Positions 1 through 7,508 of a DNA stretch of 30,188 bases are shown one piece after another. The first letter of the stretch is position 1. Each line of letters opens with the position of its first letter. The notes under the pieces are model-generated. The model was not told the DNA's origin. It searched no databases and saw nothing but the letters and a program-made list of their open reading frames with translations. Position numbers and translations under genes: made by a program. The stretch is from Pseudomonadota bacterium. GTDB taxonomy: Bacteria > Pseudomonadota > Alphaproteobacteria > Caulobacterales > Caulobacteraceae. The DNA is taken from contig JAEWJI010000025.1 in the NCBI GenBank assembly GCA_023386645.1, positions 1 through 30,188 on the forward strand, written 5' to 3'.

Positions 1-397
1 GGCCGCGAGCGCGCACGCGCCCGCGCCCGCCGGCGCGGCGCAGGTGCTCAAAGGCCCGGACGGCCACTTCTGGGCGGAGGCGACCATCGAGGGTCGCGCG
101 GTGCGGGTGCTGGTCGACACCGGCGCCAGCGTCGTGGCCTTGACCCCCTCCGACGCCGCCCGCCTAGGCGTCCGCCCCGAGCCTCACGACTTCACCCGAC
201 CGGTCAGCACGGCCTCTGGCCGCGCCATGGCCGCGCCGGTGACCCTTCAAGCCGTCTCCATCGGCGCCGCCCGCATCGACAATGTCGAGGCCCTGGTCGT
301 CGAGGCGGGGCTCGAACAGTCGCTGCTCGGCATGAGCTATCTCGGCCGCCTGTCGCGGTTCGAGGCCAGCCCGACCGCCCTGCTGCTGCGGCCCTAG
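1..397 (+). CDS. Retropepsin-like aspartic protease, C-terminal part (5' end outside window)
   Basis: The frame is open from base 2, so the gene starts upstream of the window. The first visible residues are an Ala/Pro-rich linker, which fits an N-terminal membrane anchor or signal lying outside. The domain then reads through VDTGAS (Asp codon 116-118), the single catalytic Asp motif of retropepsin-type proteases that act as dimers, and ends with an LLGMSYLGRL segment. This pattern is typical of the TIGR02281 clan AA family, which is common in alphaproteobacteria. The substrate is unknown. A GTG at 44 is an in-frame codon but lies inside the domain and is unlikely to be the start. The gene converges on the TauE gene, and the two stop codons share the palindrome CTAG. 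Confidence 0.88.
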   Translation, partial: AASAHAPAPAGAAQVLKGPDGHFWAEATIEGRAVRVLVDTGASVVALTPSDAARLGVRPEPHDFTRPVSTASGRAMAAPVTLQAVSIGAARIDNVEALVVEAGLEQSLLGMSYLGRLSRFEASPTALLLRP

Positions 398-1215
398 AAA
401 GCCTTGACGACCACCGCGAGCCCGGCGACCAGCAAGTAGAGCGCGAACGCCTTGCGCAGCGCCCGCTTGTCCAGCCGGTGCGCCAGCCGGGCCCCATAGG
501 GCGCGACCAGGGTGGTCAGCAGCCCCATGACCACGGCCGCCGGCAGGTTGACGTAGCCCGCCGACAGGGGCGGCCGTCCCGCCGCGCCCCAGCCGAACAC
601 CACGAACCCTGTCATGGCCGCCGACCCGATAGCCACGCCGAACCCCGAGGCGGTGGCCACCGCCTGGTGGATCGGCCGCCCGCACAGGGTCAGCAGCATG
701 CCGCCGAAGCTGCCGCCCCCGATGCCCATCATCGCCGACAGCAGGCCGATGACCCCGCCCGTGCCCCGCCGGCCCCAGCCCGTGGGAAGATCGCGCCTCA
801 GGGTGAACCGCTCGGGCATCACGCCCATCTGAGCCGCGATCAGGGTCAGGCAGACGCCATAGACCACCGCCAGCCCCTCCATGGAGGTGAAGCCCGCGAC
901 GCCGGCGCCGACCAGGGCTCCCGCGCCTACCCAGGGCGTCCATGTCCGCAGCACCGCCTCGTCCACCGCTCCATGCGCCCTGTGCGCGCCGAGCGACCGC
1001 CAGGAGGTGGCGACGATGGTCAGGAGCGACGTGCCGATCGCCGTGTGCAGATTGCCCTCGCCCCCCAGGCCGAGCACCTCGAAGGCGTAGAACAGGGCCG
1101 GCACGATGACCGTGCCGCCGCCCACCCCGAACAGGCCCGCGATCAACCCGCCGATCAGTCCGGCGCCCAGCACCGCCAAGCCCAGGATCACGAGGTCGAC
1201 CGGCTCGACCCCCAC
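394..1215 (-). CDS. TauE/SafE family sulfite/organosulfonate-type permease
   Basis: A 273-residue, very hydrophobic protein built of two related halves of membrane helices. Each half has a glycine-rich signature: GLFGVGGGTVIVP near residue 29 and MMGIGGGSFGG near residue 162. These duplicated motifs and the length fit the TauE/SafE (DUF81) family of inner-membrane exporters or permeases for sulfite, sulfoacetate or related anions. The substrate cannot be read from sequence. Translation starts at a GTG one base after the dusA stop, so the two genes are almost certainly co-transcribed and translationally coupled. The stop overlaps the convergent protease gene by four bases. Confidence 0.9.
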   Translation of the reverse strand: MGVEPVDLVILGLAVLGAGLIGGLIAGLFGVGGGTVIVPALFYAFEVLGLGGEGNLHTAIGTSLLTIVATSWRSLGAHRAHGAVDEAVLRTWTPWVGAGALVGAGVAGFTSMEGLAVVYGVCLTLIAAQMGVMPERFTLRRDLPTGWGRRGTGGVIGLLSAMMGIGGGSFGGMLLTLCGRPIHQAVATASGFGVAIGSAAMTGFVVFGWGAAGRPPLSAGYVNLPAAVVMGLLTTLVAPYGARLAHRLDKRALRKAFALYLLVAGLAVVVKAF

Positions 1216-1216
1216 C

Positions 1217-2236
<1,020 letters not shown>

Positions 2237-2267
2237 GGGCGCTCGATAAAGAAAAAGCAGCTTGGCG

Positions 2268-2294
2268 GGAACATCACCGGCCCGTGATCGGTTT
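2268..2294 (+). promoter_or_regulatory. Candidate general-stress (EcfG/SigT-type) promoter
   Basis: GGAAC at 2268-2272 is followed by 17 bases and then GGTT at 2290-2293. The alphaproteobacterial general stress sigma factor recognises GGAAC, a spacer of about 16-17 bases, then CGTT; only the first base of the -10 differs here. The element sits about 50 bases before the DUF4142 lipoprotein start, a plausible position. Proposed from sequence only. Confidence 0.45.
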
Positions 2295-2341
2295 CTGCCC
2301 GAGGGGCGTGCCCGCAATCACGCCGAATGGGAGATATCCGA

Positions 2342-2926
2342 ATGACCAAGATGCTTCTCGCCGGCGCGGCCTGCGCCCTTCTGCTCGCCGCCTGCAACGA
2401 GCAGGCTAACGAAGGCGTCGACGTCGGCGACAAGGCCCAGGACATGGCCGCCGCTCCGGTCGGCCAGGTCTCCGCCGCGACCATGGGCTCCAACCTCGTC
2501 TCCGCCTTCGTTCCGAACGCGGCCATGAGCGACATGTACGAGATTCAGGCCGCCGACATCGCCCTAGCCAAGTCGCAGAACGCCCAGGTCAAGGAACTGG
2601 CGACCATGATCAAGGCGGACCATACCGCCTCGTCCGAGAAGATGAAGTCGCTGGTCCCGACCGCCGCGCCGGGCGTCGCCCTGCCGACCGAACTCGACCA
2701 GCGCCGCAAGGGCCTGATCGACAACCTGAACTCGGCCACCCCGGCGCAGTTCGACATGGTCTATGTCGACCAGCAGATCGCCGCCCACCAGGAAGCCCTG
2801 ACCCTGCTGCGCGGCTTCGCCGACAACACTGAGGCCCCGCAGCTGGCCGAACACGCCCGGATGACCATCCCCAAGATCGAAGCCCACCTGCAGAAGGCCC
2901 AGCAGATCAAGGCGTCGATGGGCTGA
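2342..2926 (+). CDS. DUF4142 domain lipoprotein
   Basis: A 194-residue protein with a lipoprotein signal peptide: MTKMLLAGAACALLLAAC, lipobox LAAC with Cys at residue 18. It should be lipidated and exported to the envelope. The mature part, after a polar linker, is a helical DUF4142 domain, with ADIALAKSQNAQVKELATMIKADH followed by an LTLLRGFADN segment and a C-terminal helix. The family resembles ferritin-like four-helix bundles; its molecular function is unknown. The ATG at 2342 is chosen because GGGAG at 2329-2333 is well spaced. An upstream ATG at 2327 would put five residues before the signal peptide. A stress-type promoter precedes it and an intrinsic terminator follows, so it is probably monocistronic. 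Confidence 0.9.
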   Translation: MTKMLLAGAACALLLAACNEQANEGVDVGDKAQDMAAAPVGQVSAATMGSNLVSAFVPNAAMSDMYEIQAADIALAKSQNAQVKELATMIKADHTASSEKMKSLVPTAAPGVALPTELDQRRKGLIDNLNSATPAQFDMVYVDQQIAAHQEALTLLRGFADNTEAPQLAEHARMTIPKIEAHLQKAQQIKASMG

Positions 2927-2952
2927 GCCGAATCACGGCCTGAAGACGACCG

Positions 2953-2987
2953 AGGGCCCGGACACGCCGTCCGGGCCCTTTCTCTTG
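2953..2987 (+). terminator. Intrinsic terminator after the DUF4142 gene
   Basis: Perfect 11-bp inverted repeat: AGGGCCCGGAC at 2953-2963, five-base loop, GTCCGGGCCCT at 2969-2979. It is followed by a T-rich tract (TTTCTCTT) on the plus strand. It lies 27 bases after the lipoprotein stop, and the T tract is only on the plus side, so it terminates that gene rather than the convergent kinase. Confidence 0.85.
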
Positions 2988-3003
2988 CTCCGCCCTGGGA
3001 TCG

Positions 3004-4587
3004 TCACGCGGCCAATGTTTGCGCGTCCTCGGCTTCGCGAGCCAACGGCAAGAAGACGCGAACCGTCGTGCCCAGGCCTTCCTGGCTCTCGATTTCGATG
3101 CGACCGCCCATGGCCTGGGTGAGGCGATGGGAGATGGTGAGCCCGAGGCCAGCGCCGCCGACGCGGCGGGTGGAAGAGTCGTCCGCTTGCGTGAAAGGCT
3201 TCAGGAGGCTTCCGATCATATCGGGGCTTATCCCCACGCCCGTATCCTCCACCACAAAGACCAACCCGTCCGCCGCCGGGGCGACACGGAGCCGAATGGA
3301 GCCCGCCGGCGTGAACGTCACCGCGTTGGAGGTCAGACAACGCAGCACCTTCTGGATGTGTTCGGCGTCTCCCAGCCACCGGCCCGGCGCTCGGGGGTCC
3401 GCCACCACCCTTAGCCGCTTGGCTGAAGCCGCCGGCCGGATTTCTTCAACCAGGTTGGCGATCAAAACGCCGGGCTCGAACGGCGCGCTTGCCATCTCGG
3501 GGGCCTCCCGCTCAAGGCGAACCACGTCCAGCAACTGTTCGATCAGGCCCGCCAGCGTCTGGCCTGACTCCTTCAGGACCTGCAAGCGTAGGCGCTGCAC
3601 CTCGCTGAGGTCGCCCATGGCCAGCACCTCGGCCATGCCCAGAACGCCGTTCAGGGGCGTGCGCAGTTCATGGCTGACGTTGGACAGGAAGCGAGACTTG
3701 GCCACGTTCGCCGCCTCGGCCCGCTCGAGGGCCTGACCCAGCGCCTTTTCGCTGGCCGACAGTCGACGCACGTTCGCGGCGATCCGGCGCCATAGCAGCG
3801 CGGCGGCGATCCCCAGAACCAGCATCAGGGCCAGCAGCAGCGGCCCGGCGCTGACCAGAATGCTCCGGCCCGGTCGTGCGGGCGTCCAACTGAGATAGCC
3901 CGCCGCCTCTCCCGAAAGCGTCCGGATCGGAACCGAGGCGGAGCCGGGCGCCGGGGTCAGGGCGGCGTCCTTCAGGGCCAGGTCCGCTTCAACCGAGTCC
4001 ACCAGGGCGGCGAGCGGCTTGGCTGAGACCACGATCGGATCCTGCGGCAGACGCGACAGGCTTGTGTCTTCCGGCACGACGGTCGAGGCGGCGACGAGGT
4101 AGAGCGCGCCGTCCGCCGCGACAATCGCGTTGGCCGTTGCAACGCCTTCGAAGGCGACGGCGGCCGCCGGGCGGGCTGCGGCCCGACGCCGAACCTGTTC
4201 GACAAGAGGTCGCACCGCCGCGACCAGGGCCCGCTCATTGTCGGGGCTGACGACTTCGCTGTCCCGCGATGCCTGAACCAGCCGACCGCCCGGAGCGTAG
4301 GTCAGGGTCACCGCGTGATCCATATAGTCGGCGTAATAGTCGCCGAAGTTGATCTGGGTCCATTCGAGGTCCGGTTCGGGTCCGCTGAAGGCGGTCACGG
4401 CCTCGTTCCAGATGGCGGCGGAGGTGATATCCTCCACCAAGGCGTCGAGCATCCGTTCCTGGCGACGCTCCACCAGTCGCTCCTCCCGCCGGACCTCGTC
4501 GGCGTCGATCGCACGGCCGACGAAGGCCAGGATCAGAGCCACGCCTAGGCAAACCACGGCCAACACGGCGGCGGCCGCCGCCTTCAT
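3004..4587 (-). CDS. Membrane sensor histidine kinase with CHASE4-like periplasmic domain
   Basis: A 527-residue protein. It has a membrane helix near residues 3-25 and a periplasmic region with the D/W/Y-rich pattern of CHASE4 (IWNEAVTAF, FGDYYADYMDH, YAPGGRLVQASRD). A second helix lies near 240-265, followed by a HisKA domain with the phospho-accepting His at about residue 306 in NVSHELRTPLNG. The HATPase domain has an N-box (SNAVTFT), a G1 box VEDTGVGIS and a G2 box GGAGLGL. There is no receiver domain and no adjacent response regulator, so its partner is elsewhere. I start at the ATG at 4587, eleven bases from GGAG at 4602-4599. In-frame ATGs at 4596, 4650 and 4707 are alternatives. It is divergent from the porin gene, which may be coordinated with it. 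Confidence 0.88.
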   Translation of the reverse strand: MKAAAAAVLAVVCLGVALILAFVGRAIDADEVRREERLVERRQERMLDALVEDITSAAIWNEAVTAFSGPEPDLEWTQINFGDYYADYMDHAVTLTYAPGGRLVQASRDSEVVSPDNERALVAAVRPLVEQVRRRAAARPAAAVAFEGVATANAIVAADGALYLVAASTVVPEDTSLSRLPQDPIVVSAKPLAALVDSVEADLALKDAALTPAPGSASVPIRTLSGEAAGYLSWTPARPGRSILVSAGPLLLALMLVLGIAAALLWRRIAANVRRLSASEKALGQALERAEAANVAKSRFLSNVSHELRTPLNGVLGMAEVLAMGDLSEVQRLRLQVLKESGQTLAGLIEQLLDVVRLEREAPEMASAPFEPGVLIANLVEEIRPAASAKRLRVVADPRAPGRWLGDAEHIQKVLRCLTSNAVTFTPAGSIRLRVAPAADGLVFVVEDTGVGISPDMIGSLLKPFTQADDSSTRRVGGAGLGLTISHRLTQAMGGRIEIESQEGLGTTVRVFLPLAREAEDAQTLAA

Positions 4588-4734
4588 GCGCGGCATCTCT
4601 CCGGTGACGGCGATCGGGCCCAGCTTCACCACTGAACCGATAAGCCGCATCGCGCTAAGGGGACGTGACCGCGTGAGGTTAATCCGCAAAAACCTCTTGC
4701 GAACCATGCCTTAATCTAAAACGCGCGAAGTCTT

Positions 4735-4751
4735 GGTTCCTATCGGGAACC
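4735..4751 (+). repeat. Inverted repeat overlapping the porin gene's ribosome-binding region
   Basis: GGTTCC at 4735-4740 and GGAACC at 4746-4751 flank the five bases TATCG. The right arm contains the only purine-rich stretch (GGGAA) in front of the ATG at 4757. It could be a protein-binding dyad or a small hairpin hiding the ribosome-binding site. Confidence 0.4.
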
Positions 4752-4756
4752 GTCTC

Positions 4757-5458
4757 ATGCCGCCCATACCGCTTCGTCTTTTCGTCTCCTGCCTGGCCTT
4801 GTGCCCGGGGCTTGCCCTGGCCCAGGACGCCGAGGGCGCCGGGCCCTCCTGGACCATCGAGGGGACGATCGGAACAGTCTCTGATTATCGGTTCAGGGGC
4901 CTGTCCCTTTCCGGCGGCGATCCGGCGGTTCAGGGCGGCCTGACGGCGTCCCATGCTTCCGGCTTCTACGGCGACGCCTGGGTTTCCTCGATCGAGGAAT
5001 ACGGTCTGGACGCCGACGGCGATGGGGCGAAGATCGAGCTCACCCTTACCGCCGGGTGGGCGAGTTCGGCGGCCGGGTTCGACTTCGACGTGGCTGTCTC
5101 GACCTATCAGTATCCCGACGGCTCGGACGTGAACGCCTTCGAGATCCCGGTCCAGGCGAGCCGATCAATCGGCCCCGCGACCTGGACCGTGGGCGCGGCC
5201 TGGGCCCCGGAGCAGTCGGCTCTGGATGACGAGGACAATCGCTACGTCTGGGCCGGACTCGACTATGCTCCCGAGGCTTGGCCGATAAGCCTGTCCGCCT
5301 CGGTCGGCCATGAGGACGGAGCCTGGGCCCCCGGCGGCAAGACCGACTGGAGGGCGGGGGCCTTCCTTCCGGTCGGCCCCGTCACCGCCGGCGCCGAATG
5401 GATTGACACCGATGTGGACGACGGCGAGCTGGTCCTGAGCCTGTTCGCGGCCTTTTAG
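4757..5458 (+). CDS. TorF-type putative outer membrane porin
   Basis: A 233-residue protein with a signal peptide (MPPIPLRLFVSCLALCPGLALAQ, likely cut after ALA). Alternating beta strands of outer-membrane style follow. The opening motif GTIGTVSDYRFRGLSLSGGDPAVQGGL is the hallmark of the TIGR02001/TorF family (SDYxFRGxSxS...PAxQGG). Acidic loops and a C-terminal strand ending in Phe (LSLFAAF) fit insertion by the BAM complex. The transported substrate is unknown. I choose the ATG at 4757; the upstream in-frame TTG at 4733 would add eight residues before the signal peptide. It is divergent from the sensor kinase with about 170 bases between the chosen starts. Confidence 0.88.
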   Translation: MPPIPLRLFVSCLALCPGLALAQDAEGAGPSWTIEGTIGTVSDYRFRGLSLSGGDPAVQGGLTASHASGFYGDAWVSSIEEYGLDADGDGAKIELTLTAGWASSAAGFDFDVAVSTYQYPDGSDVNAFEIPVQASRSIGPATWTVGAAWAPEQSALDDEDNRYVWAGLDYAPEAWPISLSASVGHEDGAWAPGGKTDWRAGAFLPVGPVTAGAEWIDTDVDDGELVLSLFAAF

Positions 5459-5531
5459 GGAGCGCCGCCCTTCTTCGCGGGAACGGCTTGGCGCGTCGGC
5501 GATTCCGCTCCGTGAGGAAAGGAGAGCCATC

Positions 5532-5711
5532 ATGAGCGACGACAAGTCCAAGTCCGGCGGCCAGGACCGCACCCGCATCAGCCTGTCGGAGGACTACGAG
5601 GTCCGCGACTGGGCCGCCAAGTTCGGCGTCACGCCCGAACAGCTGCGCGAGGCCGTGGGCCAGGTGGGCGACCAGGCCGATGAGGTGGAGCGGCATCTGA
5701 AGGGTCGCTGA
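5532..5711 (+). CDS. DUF3606 small protein
   Basis: A 59-residue soluble protein starting MSDDKSKSGG, with the core DRTRISLSEDYEVRDWAAKFGVTPEQLREAVGQVG. The pattern, an ISL start, a WAxKFGVT strand-turn and an LxxAVxxVG helix, is that of DUF3606, whose function is not known. A strong AGGAAAGGAG ribosome-binding site at about 5516-5525 precedes the ATG. It is the first of three very short genes, and its stop overlaps the next start (TGATG). A GGAAC at 5480-5484 followed 15 bases later by CGATT is an imperfect stress-sigma-like element. Confidence 0.85.
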   Translation: MSDDKSKSGGQDRTRISLSEDYEVRDWAAKFGVTPEQLREAVGQVGDQADEVERHLKGR

Positions 5712-5854
5712 TGCGCGCGCTCACCATGCTGGTGGTCGCGCTGGTCGCCGTCCTGGTCAGCGTAGCGGTCTGGTACGCGACCGGCGGTCATTTCATCTTT
5801 TTCTTCCTGCCTCTGCTGTTCGGCCTGCCGCTGCTCGGCCGACGGCGCGGCTGA
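5711..5854 (+). CDS. Small hydrophobic membrane protein (47 aa)
   Basis: A 47-residue protein with two hydrophobic stretches: about residues 3-21 (LTMLVVALVAVLVSVAVWY) and 27-42 (HFIFFFLPLLFGLPLL), ending in an RRRG tail. It should lie in the inner membrane as a two-helix hairpin with both ends probably cytoplasmic. The start codon overlaps the stop of the DUF3606 gene by one base, so its translation is probably coupled. I do not recognise a family. The conserved-looking arrangement and ribosome-linked start are the main support that it is real. Confidence 0.7.
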   Translation: MRALTMLVVALVAVLVSVAVWYATGGHFIFFFLPLLFGLPLLGRRRG

Positions 5855-5864
5855 GGAGGTTCTC

Positions 5865-6035
5865 ATGGACATGGAAGCCCAGGTCATGGAGGCGATGCGC
5901 GAGGAGCTTCGGCGTCAGGCCGAGCTCGGCGAGGTCACCACGTCGGAGGTTGAGAACGGTCTGAGGGTCGAGGGCGTGGTCGATCTGGAAGCTCTGGCCA
6001 TGGCCGTGGTCGGCGCGGTGGCCGGCGGGCCCTGA
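5865..6035 (+). CDS. Small acidic hypothetical protein (56 aa)
   Basis: A 56-residue acidic protein, MDMEAQVMEAMREELRRQAE..., with a predicted N-terminal amphipathic helix, a short strand region around ENGLRVEGVVDLEALA, and an Ala/Gly-rich C-terminus. A near-ideal GAGGAGGT at 5853-5860 precedes the ATG by four bases. It is the last gene of the tiny-gene cluster, ten bases after the previous stop. No family is recognised. The strong ribosome-binding site and tight packing argue that it is expressed. Confidence 0.7.
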   Translation: MDMEAQVMEAMREELRRQAELGEVTTSEVENGLRVEGVVDLEALAMAVVGAVAGGP

Positions 6036-6083
6036 GGTCGCGCGCTTCCCCGCTGGACCCGCGCGTCCGGCGGTCGCATTAGA

Positions 6084-6110
6084 GGGACCCATCGCGGAGG
6101 TCCCCTTTTG
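6084..6110 (+). promoter_or_regulatory. Hairpin spanning the mutA ribosome-binding site and running into its TTG start
   Basis: GGGACC at 6084-6089 and GGTCCC at 6099-6104 form a 6-bp stem with a nine-base loop. The right arm takes part of the GGAGG at 6096-6100, the ribosome-binding site of mutA, and is followed by CTTTTG, whose last three bases are the start codon. It looks like a weak terminator for the tiny genes and may also restrain mutA translation. Confidence 0.4.
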
Positions 6111-7508
6111 TCCCTGTCCTTCCCCACCCCCTCGCCCGACGACTGGCGCGCCTTGGCCGAGAAGGCGCTGAAGGACCGTCCGCTGGAGAGCCTGGTGCGG
6201 ATGGACGCCGACGGGCTGGTGGTGCGGCCGCTGTACGCGGCGGCCACCGGGGTGGAGCCGGTCTTCGCCCCGCGCCCGTCCGACGCCGACGGCCGCGCCT
6301 GGGACCCGCGCGGTCTGATCGAGGGCGACGAACCCGCTGCGGTCAACACGGCCGTGCTGGCCGACCTGCGAGGCGGGGCCGCCTCCGTTCTGCTGAGGGG
6401 CGCGGTCCTGGAAGACAGCGAGCCGCTTGGGCGCGCGCTTGACGGCGTGGCGCTGGAGATGGCGGCCGTGGGACTGGACGCCGGGTTCGCGGGGCCGGAG
6501 GCCGCCAACGCCCTGGCGGTCGCGGCCAAGGGCTCGCCGCGCGCGCGACTGATGTTCCATCTGGACCCCGTCTCAGCCTTCGCCGAGGCCGGCGCCGCCC
6601 CCCGCACCCTGGCTGATCATCTGGAGCTCGCGGCCAACACGGCCGCGCGCCATGCGGACGCCTATCCGGAGGCGACCCTGTTCCTGGCCTCGGGCCGGGT
6701 GGTGCACGAGGCCGGCGGCTCCATCGCCCAGGAGCTGGCCTTCACCGCCGCGTCGGCCGTCGCCCTGACGCGGGCGGCGGTCGCCGCAGGGCTCGATGTC
6801 GAACGGGCGCTCCAGGGCACGGTGCTCTGCCTCGCGGTCGATCAGGAATACCTCGACGGCCTGGCCAAGGTCCGGGCGCTACGCCTGATCTGGCGCTCGA
6901 TCTGCGGCGCCTTCGGAGTCGAGACGCCGGCGGTGATCGAGGCCCGGTCCTCGCGCCGGATGCTGTCGGTCCGCGATCCCTGGCCGAACCTGCTCAGGCT
7001 CACCGCCGCCGGATTCGCCGGCGCCGTGGGCGGCGCAGACGCCATCGTGCTCGATGGCTTCACCCGCGTGCAAGGGGTGCCGGACGCCTTCGCGCGCCGC
7101 CAGGCCCGCAACACCCAGCTGGTCCTGATGGAGGAAGCCGCCCTCGGCCGCGTGGACGATCCCGCCGCCGGCAGCTGGCATCTCGACCACCGCACGCGGG
7201 ATCTGGCCCAGGCCGCCTGGGCCGAGTTTCAGATGATCGAGGCCGAGGGCGGCGTGATCGAGGCCCTGCGCGGTGACCTGATCCAGCCCCGTGTCGAACG
7301 TGCTCGGTCCGCCCTCGAGGCCGCGCTGGAACGCGGCGAGCGCCAGATCGTGGGCGTCACCCGGTTCGTCGATCCCGAACCCCGACTGGCCACCGCCGAG
7401 CCCGCGCCCGCCTCCCCGCCCTCCGCCGACTGGACCGGCGACGTCTGCACGCCTTTGAAGCCCATCCACCTGTCGACGCCCTTCGAGACCCGGGAGGCCA
7501 GCCGATGA
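6108..7508 (+). CDS. mutA: Methylmalonyl-CoA mutase small subunit, without a cobalamin domain
   Basis: A 466-residue partner of the catalytic subunit in the adenosylcobalamin-dependent conversion between methylmalonyl-CoA and succinyl-CoA. It keeps the TIM-barrel features of the family: VRPLY near residue 39, FHLDP, RNTQLVLMEEAALGRVDDPAAGSWHLD, and IVGVTRF near the end. It stops just after the barrel, so the C-terminal B12-binding fold found as a degenerate domain in longer small subunits (over 600 residues) is absent. The start is TTG at 6108, seven bases after GGAGG. It overlaps mutB by four bases (ATGA) and so is translationally coupled to it. Confidence 0.93.
   Translation: MSLSFPTPSPDDWRALAEKALKDRPLESLVRMDADGLVVRPLYAAATGVEPVFAPRPSDADGRAWDPRGLIEGDEPAAVNTAVLADLRGGAASVLLRGAVLEDSEPLGRALDGVALEMAAVGLDAGFAGPEAANALAVAAKGSPRARLMFHLDPVSAFAEAGAAPRTLADHLELAANTAARHADAYPEATLFLASGRVVHEAGGSIAQELAFTAASAVALTRAAVAAGLDVERALQGTVLCLAVDQEYLDGLAKVRALRLIWRSICGAFGVETPAVIEARSSRRMLSVRDPWPNLLRLTAAGFAGAVGGADAIVLDGFTRVQGVPDAFARRQARNTQLVLMEEAALGRVDDPAAGSWHLDHRTRDLAQAAWAEFQMIEAEGGVIEALRGDLIQPRVERARSALEAALERGERQIVGVTRFVDPEPRLATAEPAPASPPSADWTGDVCTPLKPIHLSTPFETREASR

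Noticed and set aside
4720..4740. Stress-sigma promoter for the sensor kinase (GGAAC...CGTT on the minus strand)
   Set aside because: Both elements exist but only 12 bases separate them, too short for the 16-17 base spacing.
6036..6107. Cobalamin riboswitch before mutA
   Set aside because: Only 72 bases, no B12-box-like element, and just one small hairpin is present.
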